19,753 nt of DNA from DTKY01 sp037440765. GTDB taxonomy: Bacteria; Acidobacteriota; Terriglobia; Bryobacterales; Bryobacteraceae. The position numbers and the translations under genes are program-made. The notes under the pieces are model-generated. The model had not been told where the DNA came from, did no database searches, and saw nothing but the letters and a program-made list of their open reading frames with translations. Below, piece by piece: positions 1 through 7,173 of this stretch. The stretch is taken from positions 1-19,753 of the forward strand of contig JBBITL010000078.1 of the NCBI GenBank assembly GCA_037440765.1. The letters are read 5' to 3'. Each line of letters begins with the position of its first letter. The stretch's first letter is position 1.

Positions 1-1
1 C

Positions 2-898
2 GCCATCAACTTCGAGCCCCCCGAGGAGGCCCGCAACAAGATCTTCTTCGACAACCTGACGCCGCTGTACCCCAACGAGCGGCTGCGTATGGAGACGGCC
101 AAGGACAACTACTCAGGGCGGGTGATGGACCTGCTCACTCCGGTGGGCAAGGGGCAGCGCGGCCTCATCGTGTCGCCGCCGCGCACCGGCAAGACCATGC
201 TGTTGCAGAGCATCGCCAACTCCATCACGGCCAATCATCCAGACGTCAACCTGATCGTGCTGCTGATCGACGAGCGCCCCGAGGAGGTCACCGACATGCA
301 GCGGTCAGTGAAGGGCGAGGTCATCAGCTCGACCTTCGACGAGCCCGCCAGCCGTCACGTGCAGGTGGCGGAGATGGTGATCGAGAAGGCCAAGCGCCTG
401 GTGGAGCACCGGCGCGACGTGGTGATCCTGCTGGACTCCATCACGCGTCTGGCACGCGCCTACAACACCGTGGTGCCCCCCTCGGGCAAGGTGCTCTCCG
501 GCGGTGTGGACTCCAACGCGCTCCAGCGGCCGAAGCGGTTCTTCGGAGCGGCCCGCAACATCGAAGAGGGCGGCTCGCTGACCATCGTGGCAACTTCCCT
601 GATAGACACCGGCAGCCGCATGGATGACGTCATCTTCGAGGAATTCAAGGGCACCGGCAACATGGAGATCCACCTGGACCGCAAGCTGGTGGACAAGCGC
701 ATCTTCCCCGCCATAGACATCAACAAGAGCGGGACGCGCAAAGAGGAACTCCTCCAGCCAAGGGAAGAGCTGAACCGGGTCTGGATTCTCCGTAAGGTGT
801 TGAGCCCGTTGTCACAAGTGGAATGCATGGAGCTCCTGCTCGACAAGCTCGGCAAGACCCGCAGCAACGCCGAGTTCCTGGCCTCCATGAGCGGCTGA
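2..898 (+). CDS. rho: Transcription termination factor Rho (5'-truncated)
   Basis: Rho is the hexameric RNA-dependent ATPase/translocase that ends transcription at Rho-dependent sites. The frame is open from base 2 (AINFEPPEEARNKIFFDNLTP), so the N-terminal RNA-binding domain lies outside the window and only the last ~298 residues are present. Visible are the Walker A loop (SPPRTGKTMLLQ), LIDERPEEVTDMQR, the Walker B strand VVILLDSITRLARAYN, the Q-loop region (SGGVDSNALQRPKRFFGAARN), and the R-loop/arginine-finger region (EEFKGTGNMEIHLDRKL). The C-terminus (SGTRKEELL..., ending SMSG) is of normal length. An internal ATG at base 89 is not the true start. Downstream, ~150 bp separate it from the efflux operon and no clear intrinsic terminator is visible. 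Confidence 0.97.
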   Translation, partial: AINFEPPEEARNKIFFDNLTPLYPNERLRMETAKDNYSGRVMDLLTPVGKGQRGLIVSPPRTGKTMLLQSIANSITANHPDVNLIVLLIDERPEEVTDMQRSVKGEVISSTFDEPASRHVQVAEMVIEKAKRLVEHRRDVVILLDSITRLARAYNTVVPPSGKVLSGGVDSNALQRPKRFFGAARNIEEGGSLTIVATSLIDTGSRMDDVIFEEFKGTGNMEIHLDRKLVDKRIFPAIDINKSGTRKEELLQPREELNRVWILRKVLSPLSQVECMELLLDKLGKTRSNAEFLASMSG

Positions 899-1050
899 CC
901 AGGCTCGGCGCGGGGCCGGCATCTTTGGCCTAATTCCCAACAGCAGGAGATAACCTTCGGCTGGCGGGGGTCGTCAATGCTTCTGAGGATCGGGAGCACA
1001 CTAGGACCAGGGAGACGATTTCGCCCACAAAGGGCAGACGGATTTTGCCT

Positions 1051-2355
1051 ATGACCAGCGGACTACCATCCCCAATGCCGCGCCCGGAACCGGCGCCAGC
1101 CCGGCCGCAGCCCCTTCCGGTAGCGCCCCTGCCCAAGCGACCCCGGAGGCGCTGGTGGGTGGCGGGCGTGATACTGGGCGTCGCCGTAGTGGGCGCCATG
1201 TATCTTTACAACACGCAGATGCAGCCCATCACCGGGGGCGGGCCGCCCGTGCTGACTGTGCCCACAGCCACGGTGGTGGCCGAACCCCTGGAGAGAGTTA
1301 TCCGGCTGACAGGGAGCACGGCCGCCCAGAACTACGCCGTTCTGAGGGTCCCGCAGAGCCGCGGGGGCAGAGGCAGTTCGCTTGCGGAGGTCAGGGAGAT
1401 CGTCTCCACAGCCCGGGGCGCGCGTGGTGGCGGTGGCGGTGGCGGCGGCGGTGGGGGGGGCGTTGCGATGATGGCCGTTGGACGCGGCGGACAGCAGGGT
1501 CCCCAGATGACGCTGGTTTCCCTGGTGGCCAGCGGCGCGACGGTCAGGAAGGGCGACGTGGTCGCGGAGTTCGACCGTGAGGAGATGTTGCAGCGCCTGG
1601 ACGAGTTCCGCGCCAGGGTCGATCAGAACGAGTCCAACATGGCCAGCGTGAGGGCCCAGTTGGAGGTGCTTGAGAAGGACCACAGCCTGTCGCTGAAGGA
1701 GGCGGTGGCCGACGTTGACCGGGCGCGCCTGGATCTGAAGACCTCGCCGGTCCGCTCGGCGATCGACCAGGAGCGTTTCAGGCTGGCGCTGGAGGAAGCC
1801 GAGGCCATTTACAAGCAGACTCAGCGGGAGGTGCCGCTGATGCAGACCTCGCTCCAGGCCCAGTGGAAGGTTGCTCAGCTTTCGCGCGACGAAGGGCTCG
1901 CGGAGTTGAAGCGCATCGAGGCCAACGTCGACAGGATGCTGCTGCGGGCGCCCATGGACGGGCTCGTCGTTATCATGACCACCATGCGCCGGGGCAGCGC
2001 GGATCAGGCGCAGATCAAGGCCGGCGACCAGGTCGGCTCGGGGCAGCCGATCATGCAGATCGTCGACCTCGGCTCCATGATCGTCAATGCCGTCGTCAAC
2101 CAGTCGGACGCGGAGAAGATCCGGGTGGGAGCCAAGGCGCGCGTCCGCTTCGACGCTTATCCGGATCTGGAGTTGCCGGCGGAGATATACGGCATCGGCG
2201 CCATGCCCAGAGCCAGCCAGTTCCGGGCCGAATACGTCAGTGAGGTGCCAGTGTCCCTGAGGCTTCTCAGGAGGGATCCGCGGGTGATTCCGGATCTGTC
2301 GGCGTCCGGCGACGTGCTGTCCGGCGACGTGTTGCCCGGCATCAGTGGCACATGA
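1051..2355 (+). CDS. HlyD/MacA-type periplasmic adaptor 1, N-terminal part (interrupted before an assembly gap)
   Basis: Membrane fusion protein that should link an inner-membrane transporter to an outer-membrane channel. It has a proline-rich cytoplasmic N-terminus, one membrane anchor (RRRWWVAGVILGVAVVGAMY), a lipoyl half-motif (VASGATVRKGDVVAEFD), a coiled-coil hairpin (RARVDQNESNMASVRAQLEV onwards), the second lipoyl half (LLRAPMDGLVVI) and a beta-barrel region. A 12-glycine run splits the first lipoyl region. I chose ATG 1051; a TTG at 1045 is better spaced from AGGG at 1031 and is possible. The frame ends in TGA directly before the N gap. By comparison with adaptor 2 (RMRPGMSASVDIVIE), the natural chain should run RVIPDLSAS-ADVVVDVE into the post-gap segment, so the last ~13 residues and the stop are probably spurious. 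First gene of the operon. Confidence 0.85.
   Translation: MTSGLPSPMPRPEPAPARPQPLPVAPLPKRPRRRWWVAGVILGVAVVGAMYLYNTQMQPITGGGPPVLTVPTATVVAEPLERVIRLTGSTAAQNYAVLRVPQSRGGRGSSLAEVREIVSTARGARGGGGGGGGGGGGVAMMAVGRGGQQGPQMTLVSLVASGATVRKGDVVAEFDREEMLQRLDEFRARVDQNESNMASVRAQLEVLEKDHSLSLKEAVADVDRARLDLKTSPVRSAIDQERFRLALEEAEAIYKQTQREVPLMQTSLQAQWKVAQLSRDEGLAELKRIEANVDRMLLRAPMDGLVVIMTTMRRGSADQAQIKAGDQVGSGQPIMQIVDLGSMIVNAVVNQSDAEKIRVGAKARVRFDAYPDLELPAEIYGIGAMPRASQFRAEYVSEVPVSLRLLRRDPRVIPDLSASGDVLSGDVLPGISGT
1426..1461 (+). repeat. Poly-glycine GGC/GGT codon tract in adaptor 1
   Basis: Twelve consecutive glycine codons, mostly alternating GGT and GGC and ending in a run of eight G. It sits between the beginning of the first lipoyl-like region and VASGATVRKGD, so it encodes a flexible loop. 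Such runs are prone to slippage and to sequencing error. Confidence 0.95.
2305..2334 (+). repeat. 15-bp imperfect tandem repeat at the broken end of adaptor 1
   Basis: Two adjacent copies of TCCGGCGACGTG(C/T)TG, 14 of 15 bases identical. They encode SGDVLSGDVL, which has no counterpart in the sister adaptors, and lie just before the premature stop and N gap. Probably contig-end noise. Confidence 0.85.
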
Positions 2356-2356
2356 A

Positions 2357-2366
2357 NNNNNNNNNN
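2357..2366. other. Assembly gap (10 N)
   Basis: Ten undetermined bases inside the first adaptor gene. The frame after the gap is the same as before it, but a TGA precedes it. The gap length is probably a placeholder. Confidence 0.98.
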
Positions 2367-2613
2367 CAGCGCCGATGTGGTCGTGGACGTGGAAAGCGGC
2401 GGGGTTGTAGCGCCCCTGGAATCGATCTTCACCGACGGCGCGGCGGGGAAACCTCACGTGTTTGTGCGCGAGCCGCAGGGTTGGGCGAAGCGCGACGTCG
2501 AGCTGGGGAAGAAGAACTATCTGTCGGCGGCCGTCCGCTCCGGTCTGCGGGCAGGTGACGTGGTGGCTACCAGCCGCCCGCCGGTGGACAAGTCCGGCAA
2601 CAAGCAGCAGTAG
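2367..2613 (+). CDS. HlyD/MacA-type periplasmic adaptor 1, C-terminal part (after the gap)
   Basis: Open from the first triplet after the gap (SADVVVDVESGGVVAPLESIF) to TAG. It matches the C-terminal beta-barrel and membrane-proximal domain of the two sister adaptors: compare SASVDIVIESLPDVLMIPIRASF in adaptor 2, and DVELGKKNYLSAAVRSGLRAGDVVATSRP with QIEVGLRNEEDIVVTGGVREGEMVALVDP. It is therefore almost certainly the tail of the gene that begins at 1051, giving a protein of roughly 500 residues. A GTG at 2377 could be called as a start but is not a plausible real one. Adaptor 2 begins 21 bases after the stop. Confidence 0.8.
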
Positions 2614-2634
2614 TCCGGGCGAGGCAGGGAACAC

Positions 2635-3948
2635 ATGTCGAAAGACGTAAAGCCAAAGATCAGAATCGGCCGGCAGGGGATGTCCGGCAAGAAGAAGGCG
2701 GTTCTGTGGATTTTCGCGCTTGGCCTGTTCGGCAGCGCGGGATACGCCGCCTATTATTACGGAGTGCGCACGGTGGTGGAAGTGCCTACCCAGCGCGTGC
2801 GCAAGGGCCCGTTCGTTCTGGCGGTGAAAACGCGCGGCGAGGTGCGCAGCACGCGGTCCATAGTCCTCCAGGCGCCCCAGGTGCCGAACCTGCGGATCGT
2901 CACCCTGGCGCCCGCAGGCAAAGCCGTCCGCAAGGGCGACGTTCTCGTCGAGTTTGACGCCGCCACGCAGGAGCAGACGCTGCTGGAGCGCCAGACCAGC
3001 GTGCAGACGGTAGCCAGCCAGGAAGTGCAAACCAGGGCCTCGCACAAGATGGCGGACGAGGGCGACGCCCTCACGCTGCTTTCAAGCCAGTTCAGCCTGG
3101 AGCGGGCCAAGCTTGACGCGAGCAAGGCCGAGATCCTGTCGGCGATCGAAGGCGAGAAGAATCGCATCACGGTGAACGTTGCCGAAGGCGCGCTCGATCT
3201 GGTGGCGGCCCGCATTAACGTCCGCAAGGTCTCCCAACAGACGGACTTGCAGCGCCTGCGGGTCCAGAAGGAGAGGGCGCAGCGGGACCTGGAGAAGACC
3301 CAGAGCTATCTGGACCAGATGGTGCTCCGCGCCCCGGTGGACGGGGTCGTGAACATCCTGTCGAACTTCCGCTCAGGGGGGAACTTCGGACAGTCCGATC
3401 CTCCCTTCCGCGAGGGCGATAGCGTCTGGACGGGCGCGCCCATCGCTGAGATACCCGATCTCAGTTCCATGCGCGTGGAGCTCAAGCTGGACGAAGTGGA
3501 CCGCGGCAAGGTCCGGCTCGGGCAGTTGGTCAAGGTCCGCGTTGATGCAATTCCGGACAGGGAATTCGACGCGGAGATTACCTGGATCAGCCCCATCGCC
3601 GCGCTGGTTTTCCGCGGCGGCGGTCCGCCGGGAGCCTCCTCCGACAAGCAGTTCCCGGCCTGGGCCACGCTCAAGAACGTGGATGGCCGGATGCGGCCGG
3701 GGATGAGCGCGTCGGTTGACATAGTGATCGAGAGCCTGCCCGACGTCCTGATGATTCCCATCCGGGCCAGCTTCACCCAGATGGGCAAACCCAGCGCCTT
3801 CGTGCAGGAGGGCGAGCAGTTCACACCGCGGCAGATTGAGGTAGGGCTGCGCAACGAAGAGGACATCGTGGTCACCGGGGGGGTGCGGGAGGGCGAGATG
3901 GTGGCTCTGGTGGACCCGTCGGCGGCTGTCAAGAAGAAGAGACTTTAG
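2635..3948 (+). CDS. HlyD/MacA-type periplasmic adaptor 2
   Basis: Second membrane fusion protein of the operon, 437 residues and intact. It has a short basic N-terminus, one membrane anchor at about residues 22-42 (AVLWIFALGLFGSAGYAAYYY), first lipoyl half (LAPAGKAVRKGDVLVEFD), a long coiled-coil hairpin (about 110-225), second lipoyl half (LRAPVDGVVNILSN), beta-barrel (VELKLDEVDRGKVRLGQLVK), and a membrane-proximal domain ending GVREGEMVALVDPS. ATG has an AGGGA ribosome site 5-8 bases upstream. It should form the periplasmic conduit between the permease and the TolC-like channel. It is clearly paralogous to adaptors 1 and 3, which points to tandem duplication followed by strong divergence. 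Confidence 0.93.
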   Translation: MSKDVKPKIRIGRQGMSGKKKAVLWIFALGLFGSAGYAAYYYGVRTVVEVPTQRVRKGPFVLAVKTRGEVRSTRSIVLQAPQVPNLRIVTLAPAGKAVRKGDVLVEFDAATQEQTLLERQTSVQTVASQEVQTRASHKMADEGDALTLLSSQFSLERAKLDASKAEILSAIEGEKNRITVNVAEGALDLVAARINVRKVSQQTDLQRLRVQKERAQRDLEKTQSYLDQMVLRAPVDGVVNILSNFRSGGNFGQSDPPFREGDSVWTGAPIAEIPDLSSMRVELKLDEVDRGKVRLGQLVKVRVDAIPDREFDAEITWISPIAALVFRGGGPPGASSDKQFPAWATLKNVDGRMRPGMSASVDIVIESLPDVLMIPIRASFTQMGKPSAFVQEGEQFTPRQIEVGLRNEEDIVVTGGVREGEMVALVDPSAAVKKKRL

Positions 3949-3985
3949 GGGCGGGCCCAGGCTGCGCCCCGCGATTGGGCATGCG

Positions 3986-5860
3986 ATGAAGAAACTACTG
4001 TTCCGGGTCATGATTCTGCTGGTGCTGGCCGGCGCCGGCTGGTGGGGATACAGCTATGTCCGCAACCTGCCCGAGCGGCGGCAGGAGATCCCCGTGGCCT
4101 TGGTGCGCCATGGCGAGATCGTCATCAGCGCCTTTTCGAGGGGCGAGCTTAGAGCCCTGCGGTCGGAGGCGATCACGGCGCCCAACCTGATGGGAACCGT
4201 GCAGACGACGCGGCTTGCCGCGATGGGGTCCTACGCCCGCGAGAAGGACCTGATCGTGGAATTCGACGATTCCGAGGTCCTGTCTAGGCTGGAGGAGCAG
4301 CAGCTCAACCTGCAGAGCCTGGACGAGAACATCAAGCGGCAGGAGGCCGAACTGGCCATTCGCAACAATCAGGACCAGGTCGAGCTGTTGCAGGCCCAGT
4401 ACGCCGTCCGCCGGGCCGGACTCCAGGTCCAGAGGAACGAACTGCTGGGGGAGATCGACAAGCGCAAGAACATCCTCAGCCTGGAGCAGGCCAAGCGCAC
4501 TCTGACGCAGACCGAGAGCGACGTGAAATCGCGTCAGGAGCAGGCGAAGGCGCAGTTGGCGCTCCTGCGGCAGAACCGTCAGCGGGCTATGGTGGAGATG
4601 ACGCGCGAACAGGGCCGCCTGCGGCAGACCAAGGTGCTGGCCACCATGAGCGGCCTGGTGGCGATCCGCCAGAACACGTTCGGCGGATCGCGGCAGTTCG
4701 GCGCGCAGGTCCCGGACATCCGCGAGGGGGATCAGGTGCAGCCGGGCATGCCCGTCGCCGACATACTGGACCTCTCCGAAGTGGAGCTGGTCACCAAGAT
4801 CGGCGAACTGGACCGCGCGAACCTGGTTGAGGGCCAGGAGGCCGTGATTCAGCTTGATGCTCTGGCCGGCAGAAAGATCCACGGCAAGATCAAGAGCATG
4901 AGCGGCACGGCCAGCGCCAACGTGTTCTCCGGCGACCCGGCCAAGAAGTTCGAAGTGCTTTTCTCGGTGGACATGAAGGAGCTGCTTACTACGGTCGGCG
5001 CCCGCCCGGAACAGATCCGCGAGATTCTGGCGACCGCCGAGAGGAACCGCAACCGGCCGGTGAACCGCACCGCCATGTCGAACGCGGCGGCCACGGGGGG
5101 GCCTCCGGGGGGCGCGGGCGGAGCCCGGGCCGGCGGCTTTGACATGGCCGCCATGGCTGCGCAGGCCCAGGCCGCGGGCATCGACATCTCGGCCCTGGCC
5201 GCGCGGGCCCAGGCCGCAGGCATCGACATAGCGGCAATGGCCGCGGCGAGGGGCGGCCAGCAGGGCCAGACCGGCGGTGCGCGGCGCGGTGGAGCGGGCT
5301 CGGATGGCGGACAGGCGGCGGGTGGGGCGGCCGGGGAGCGTTCAGGCGGCCGCAGCCAGGCCGCTGGCGCCGAGGGTGGCCAGTTCGCCGGCCGCGGCCA
5401 GCGCGGCGGCGGGGAGTCTCCCGGCGGCATGCCCGGCCTGGGCTTCCCGGCGCGGGGCGGCGGCTCTCAGTTCACCCAGAAGGAACTGGAGGACGCCAAG
5501 CTGCCTCCTCCTCCCGAACAGGACAGCGGCTTGCAGGTGCTATTGCGTCCGGGCCTGCTGGCGGACGTGGAAGTGATTATTGAGAAGATCCCCAACGCAA
5601 CATATATCCCGGCCCAGGCCGTGTTTGAGCGCGGCGGCAAGCCGGTGGTCTTCGTGAAGGTGGAAGACCGTTTCGAAGAGCGGCCAGTGGAGCTTCTCAA
5701 GCGGAGTGAATCGACAATGGTGATCTCCTCCGGTCTCAAGGCCGGCGAGGAGGTGGCGCTGGTGAACCCGACGATCGAGCCGTCCAAGAAAAAGAAGGAT
5801 GCCAAGCAGAGCGGCGGCGCTGGTCCCTTGGGCGGCGCAGGCGCCGGTGCTGGTCAGTAG
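3986..5860 (+). CDS. HlyD/MacA-type periplasmic adaptor 3 with Ala/Gly-rich insertion
   Basis: Third membrane fusion protein, 624 residues, about 200 longer than the usual adaptor. The N-terminal anchor is at about residues 5-25 (FRVMILLVLAGAGWWGYSYV). First lipoyl half (AAMGSYAREKDLIVEFDDS), coiled-coil hairpin (about 95-215), second lipoyl half (LATMSGLVAIRQN) and beta-barrel (VELVTKIGELDRANLVEGQE) follow. At about residues 366-500 a low-complexity insertion carries 14-residue repeats around AQAAGIDI(S/A)A(L/M)AA, then Gly/Arg/Gln-rich sequence. The adaptor fold resumes at about LQVLLRPGLLADVEVIIEKI and ends with a Lys-rich, Gly-rich tail. The insertion interrupts the beta-barrel/membrane-proximal region. 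Spacing to its neighbours is 36-37 bases, so it is co-transcribed. Confidence 0.92.
   Translation: MKKLLFRVMILLVLAGAGWWGYSYVRNLPERRQEIPVALVRHGEIVISAFSRGELRALRSEAITAPNLMGTVQTTRLAAMGSYAREKDLIVEFDDSEVLSRLEEQQLNLQSLDENIKRQEAELAIRNNQDQVELLQAQYAVRRAGLQVQRNELLGEIDKRKNILSLEQAKRTLTQTESDVKSRQEQAKAQLALLRQNRQRAMVEMTREQGRLRQTKVLATMSGLVAIRQNTFGGSRQFGAQVPDIREGDQVQPGMPVADILDLSEVELVTKIGELDRANLVEGQEAVIQLDALAGRKIHGKIKSMSGTASANVFSGDPAKKFEVLFSVDMKELLTTVGARPEQIREILATAERNRNRPVNRTAMSNAAATGGPPGGAGGARAGGFDMAAMAAQAQAAGIDISALAARAQAAGIDIAAMAAARGGQQGQTGGARRGGAGSDGGQAAGGAAGERSGGRSQAAGAEGGQFAGRGQRGGGESPGGMPGLGFPARGGGSQFTQKELEDAKLPPPPEQDSGLQVLLRPGLLADVEVIIEKIPNATYIPAQAVFERGGKPVVFVKVEDRFEERPVELLKRSESTMVISSGLKAGEEVALVNPTIEPSKKKKDAKQSGGAGPLGGAGAGAGQ
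5165..5248 (+). repeat. Two 42-bp in-frame tandem repeats in adaptor 3
   Basis: Each unit encodes AQAAGIDI(S/A)A(L/M)AA plus one residue. The two DNA copies are very similar, and a weaker relative (FDMAAMAAQ) precedes them. They would form a short hydrophobic helical repeat at the start of the low-complexity insertion. Confidence 0.85.
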
Positions 5861-5896
5861 GTCGGGTTTGAATTCCGGAGACGGCAGAGGATACGA

Positions 5897-7162
5897 ATGA
5901 GCGGCCTAAGCGGTTATTTGCCAGAGCTCTACATGGGGCTTGCGAGCCTGATGGTGCACAAGCTGCGCAGCTTGCTCACCATGCTTGGCATGATCTTCGG
6001 CGTGGGCGCCGTGGTGGCCATGCTGTCCATCACGGCCGGCGCCCNNNNNNNNNNNNNNNNNNNNGAGATGATCAGTTTTATCGATCTGCTCGGCGTCAAC
6101 AACATCATCGTCGAGGCCAAGGAGGCCACAGACCGTGACACCTTGCAGGCGCGCCGCGCCATTTCGCCCGGTCTGACGTTCCGCGACTACCGGGCCATCG
6201 TGGCCAACGTGCAGGGGATCGAGGCGTCCACGCCGCGCAAGCGCTTCAAGCCGAGCAAGCTTCTCCCCAAGACCAGCCAGGAGCAGCCGCAACTGATCGG
6301 CGTGCTGCCGAGCTTTCTCGAGATCAACAGTCTGAAAGTCATCGAAGGACGCTGGATCAACGATGAGGACAACCTGACCTCGGCTCCGGTCTGCGTGCTG
6401 GGCGAGGCGGCCAAGGTGAACCTGCTCGGCTACGAGCGCGCGGTCGGCAAGTACGTCAAAGTCAACACCCAATGGCTCCAGGGGGTGCTCGGGCACCAGG
6501 CCGCCGCGGACACCGAGGTGGAGGGGCTGGAGGTCACCAACCGCAACAACCTCATCATAGCCCCGCTCAACACGGTTATGCGGCGCTTCGAGGACAGCCA
6601 GGCGTTCCTCAGGGACGAGATCGACGGGATCTACCTGAGGGTGGCGCCGGGAGTCGATTCGATCGAGACCTCCAAGGTGGTGGACGCTATCCTGGCCGCC
6701 ACGCACAAGGACGCGGGCGATTACACCGTGGTGGTTCCCGCCGACCTGCTCGAACAGCGCCGCCAGACGCAGATGATCTTTGAGATAGTCATGATCTGCA
6801 TCGCCGGCATCTCGCTGCTGGTGGGCGGCATCGGCATCATGAACATCATGCTGGCGACCGTGCTCGAGAGAACGCGCGAGATCGGCATCCGGCGCGCCAT
6901 CGGCGCCCGCCAGGCCGACATCGTGAGGCAGTTCCTGACCGAGGCGGTTCTGATCTCGATCGTCGGCGGGCTGATCGGTATAGCCTTCGGCTTCACGCTT
7001 TCCCAGGTCATCGCTATGGCGGCGGGCTGGTCAACCGTTGTAACCACGGCGTCGATCGTGATCGCCTTTTCCGTATCAGTGTTTATCGGACTCCTGTTCG
7101 GCATCTACCCGGCCGTGCAGGCCGCGAAGCTGGATCCCATCGAAGCGATCCGGTACGAGTAG
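5897..7162 (+). CDS. MacB/FtsX-type ABC transporter permease
   Basis: Inner-membrane subunit of a type VII (mechanotransmission) ABC transporter, 421 residues. The N-terminus (LYMGLASLMVHKLRSLLTMLGMIFGVGAVVAMLSI) is the first transmembrane helix and its amphipathic lead. A MacB_PCD-like periplasmic domain spans about 50-290. The C-terminal FtsX domain has helices at about 293-320, 349-372 and 385-410, with the conserved ERTREIGIRRAIGAR coupling segment and a final KLDPIEAIRYE. No ATPase domain is fused to it. ATG lies 6 bases after AGAGG. A 20-N gap near the end of the first helix keeps the frame (7 unknown residues). As with MacB it should act with the adaptors and the TolC-like channel, using an ATPase encoded elsewhere. 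Confidence 0.93.
   Translation: MSGLSGYLPELYMGLASLMVHKLRSLLTMLGMIFGVGAVVAMLSITAGAXXXXXXXEMISFIDLLGVNNIIVEAKEATDRDTLQARRAISPGLTFRDYRAIVANVQGIEASTPRKRFKPSKLLPKTSQEQPQLIGVLPSFLEINSLKVIEGRWINDEDNLTSAPVCVLGEAAKVNLLGYERAVGKYVKVNTQWLQGVLGHQAAADTEVEGLEVTNRNNLIIAPLNTVMRRFEDSQAFLRDEIDGIYLRVAPGVDSIETSKVVDAILAATHKDAGDYTVVVPADLLEQRRQTQMIFEIVMICIAGISLLVGGIGIMNIMLATVLERTREIGIRRAIGARQADIVRQFLTEAVLISIVGGLIGIAFGFTLSQVIAMAAGWSTVVTTASIVIAFSVSVFIGLLFGIYPAVQAAKLDPIEAIRYE
6045..6064. other. Assembly gap (20 N)
   Basis: Twenty undetermined bases just after MLSITAGA in the permease. The frame is preserved on both sides. Related permeases have a short variable stretch of about this length here, so the true gap is probably close to 20 bases. 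Confidence 0.98.
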
Positions 7163-7173
7163 TGAGGATTCCT

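Noticed and set aside
2353..2355. In-frame TGA in adaptor 1 as a selenocysteine codon, given selA in the window
   Set aside because: No cysteine is expected at this position in the sister adaptors, no SECIS-like hairpin can be judged next to the N gap, and the local sequence looks like an assembly artefact.
1063..3045. Very long minus-strand open frame (660 codons) opposite adaptors 1 and 2
   Set aside because: Low-complexity, His/Arg-rich shadow of GC-rich coding DNA that crosses the N gap; the plus-strand frames carry clear family motifs.
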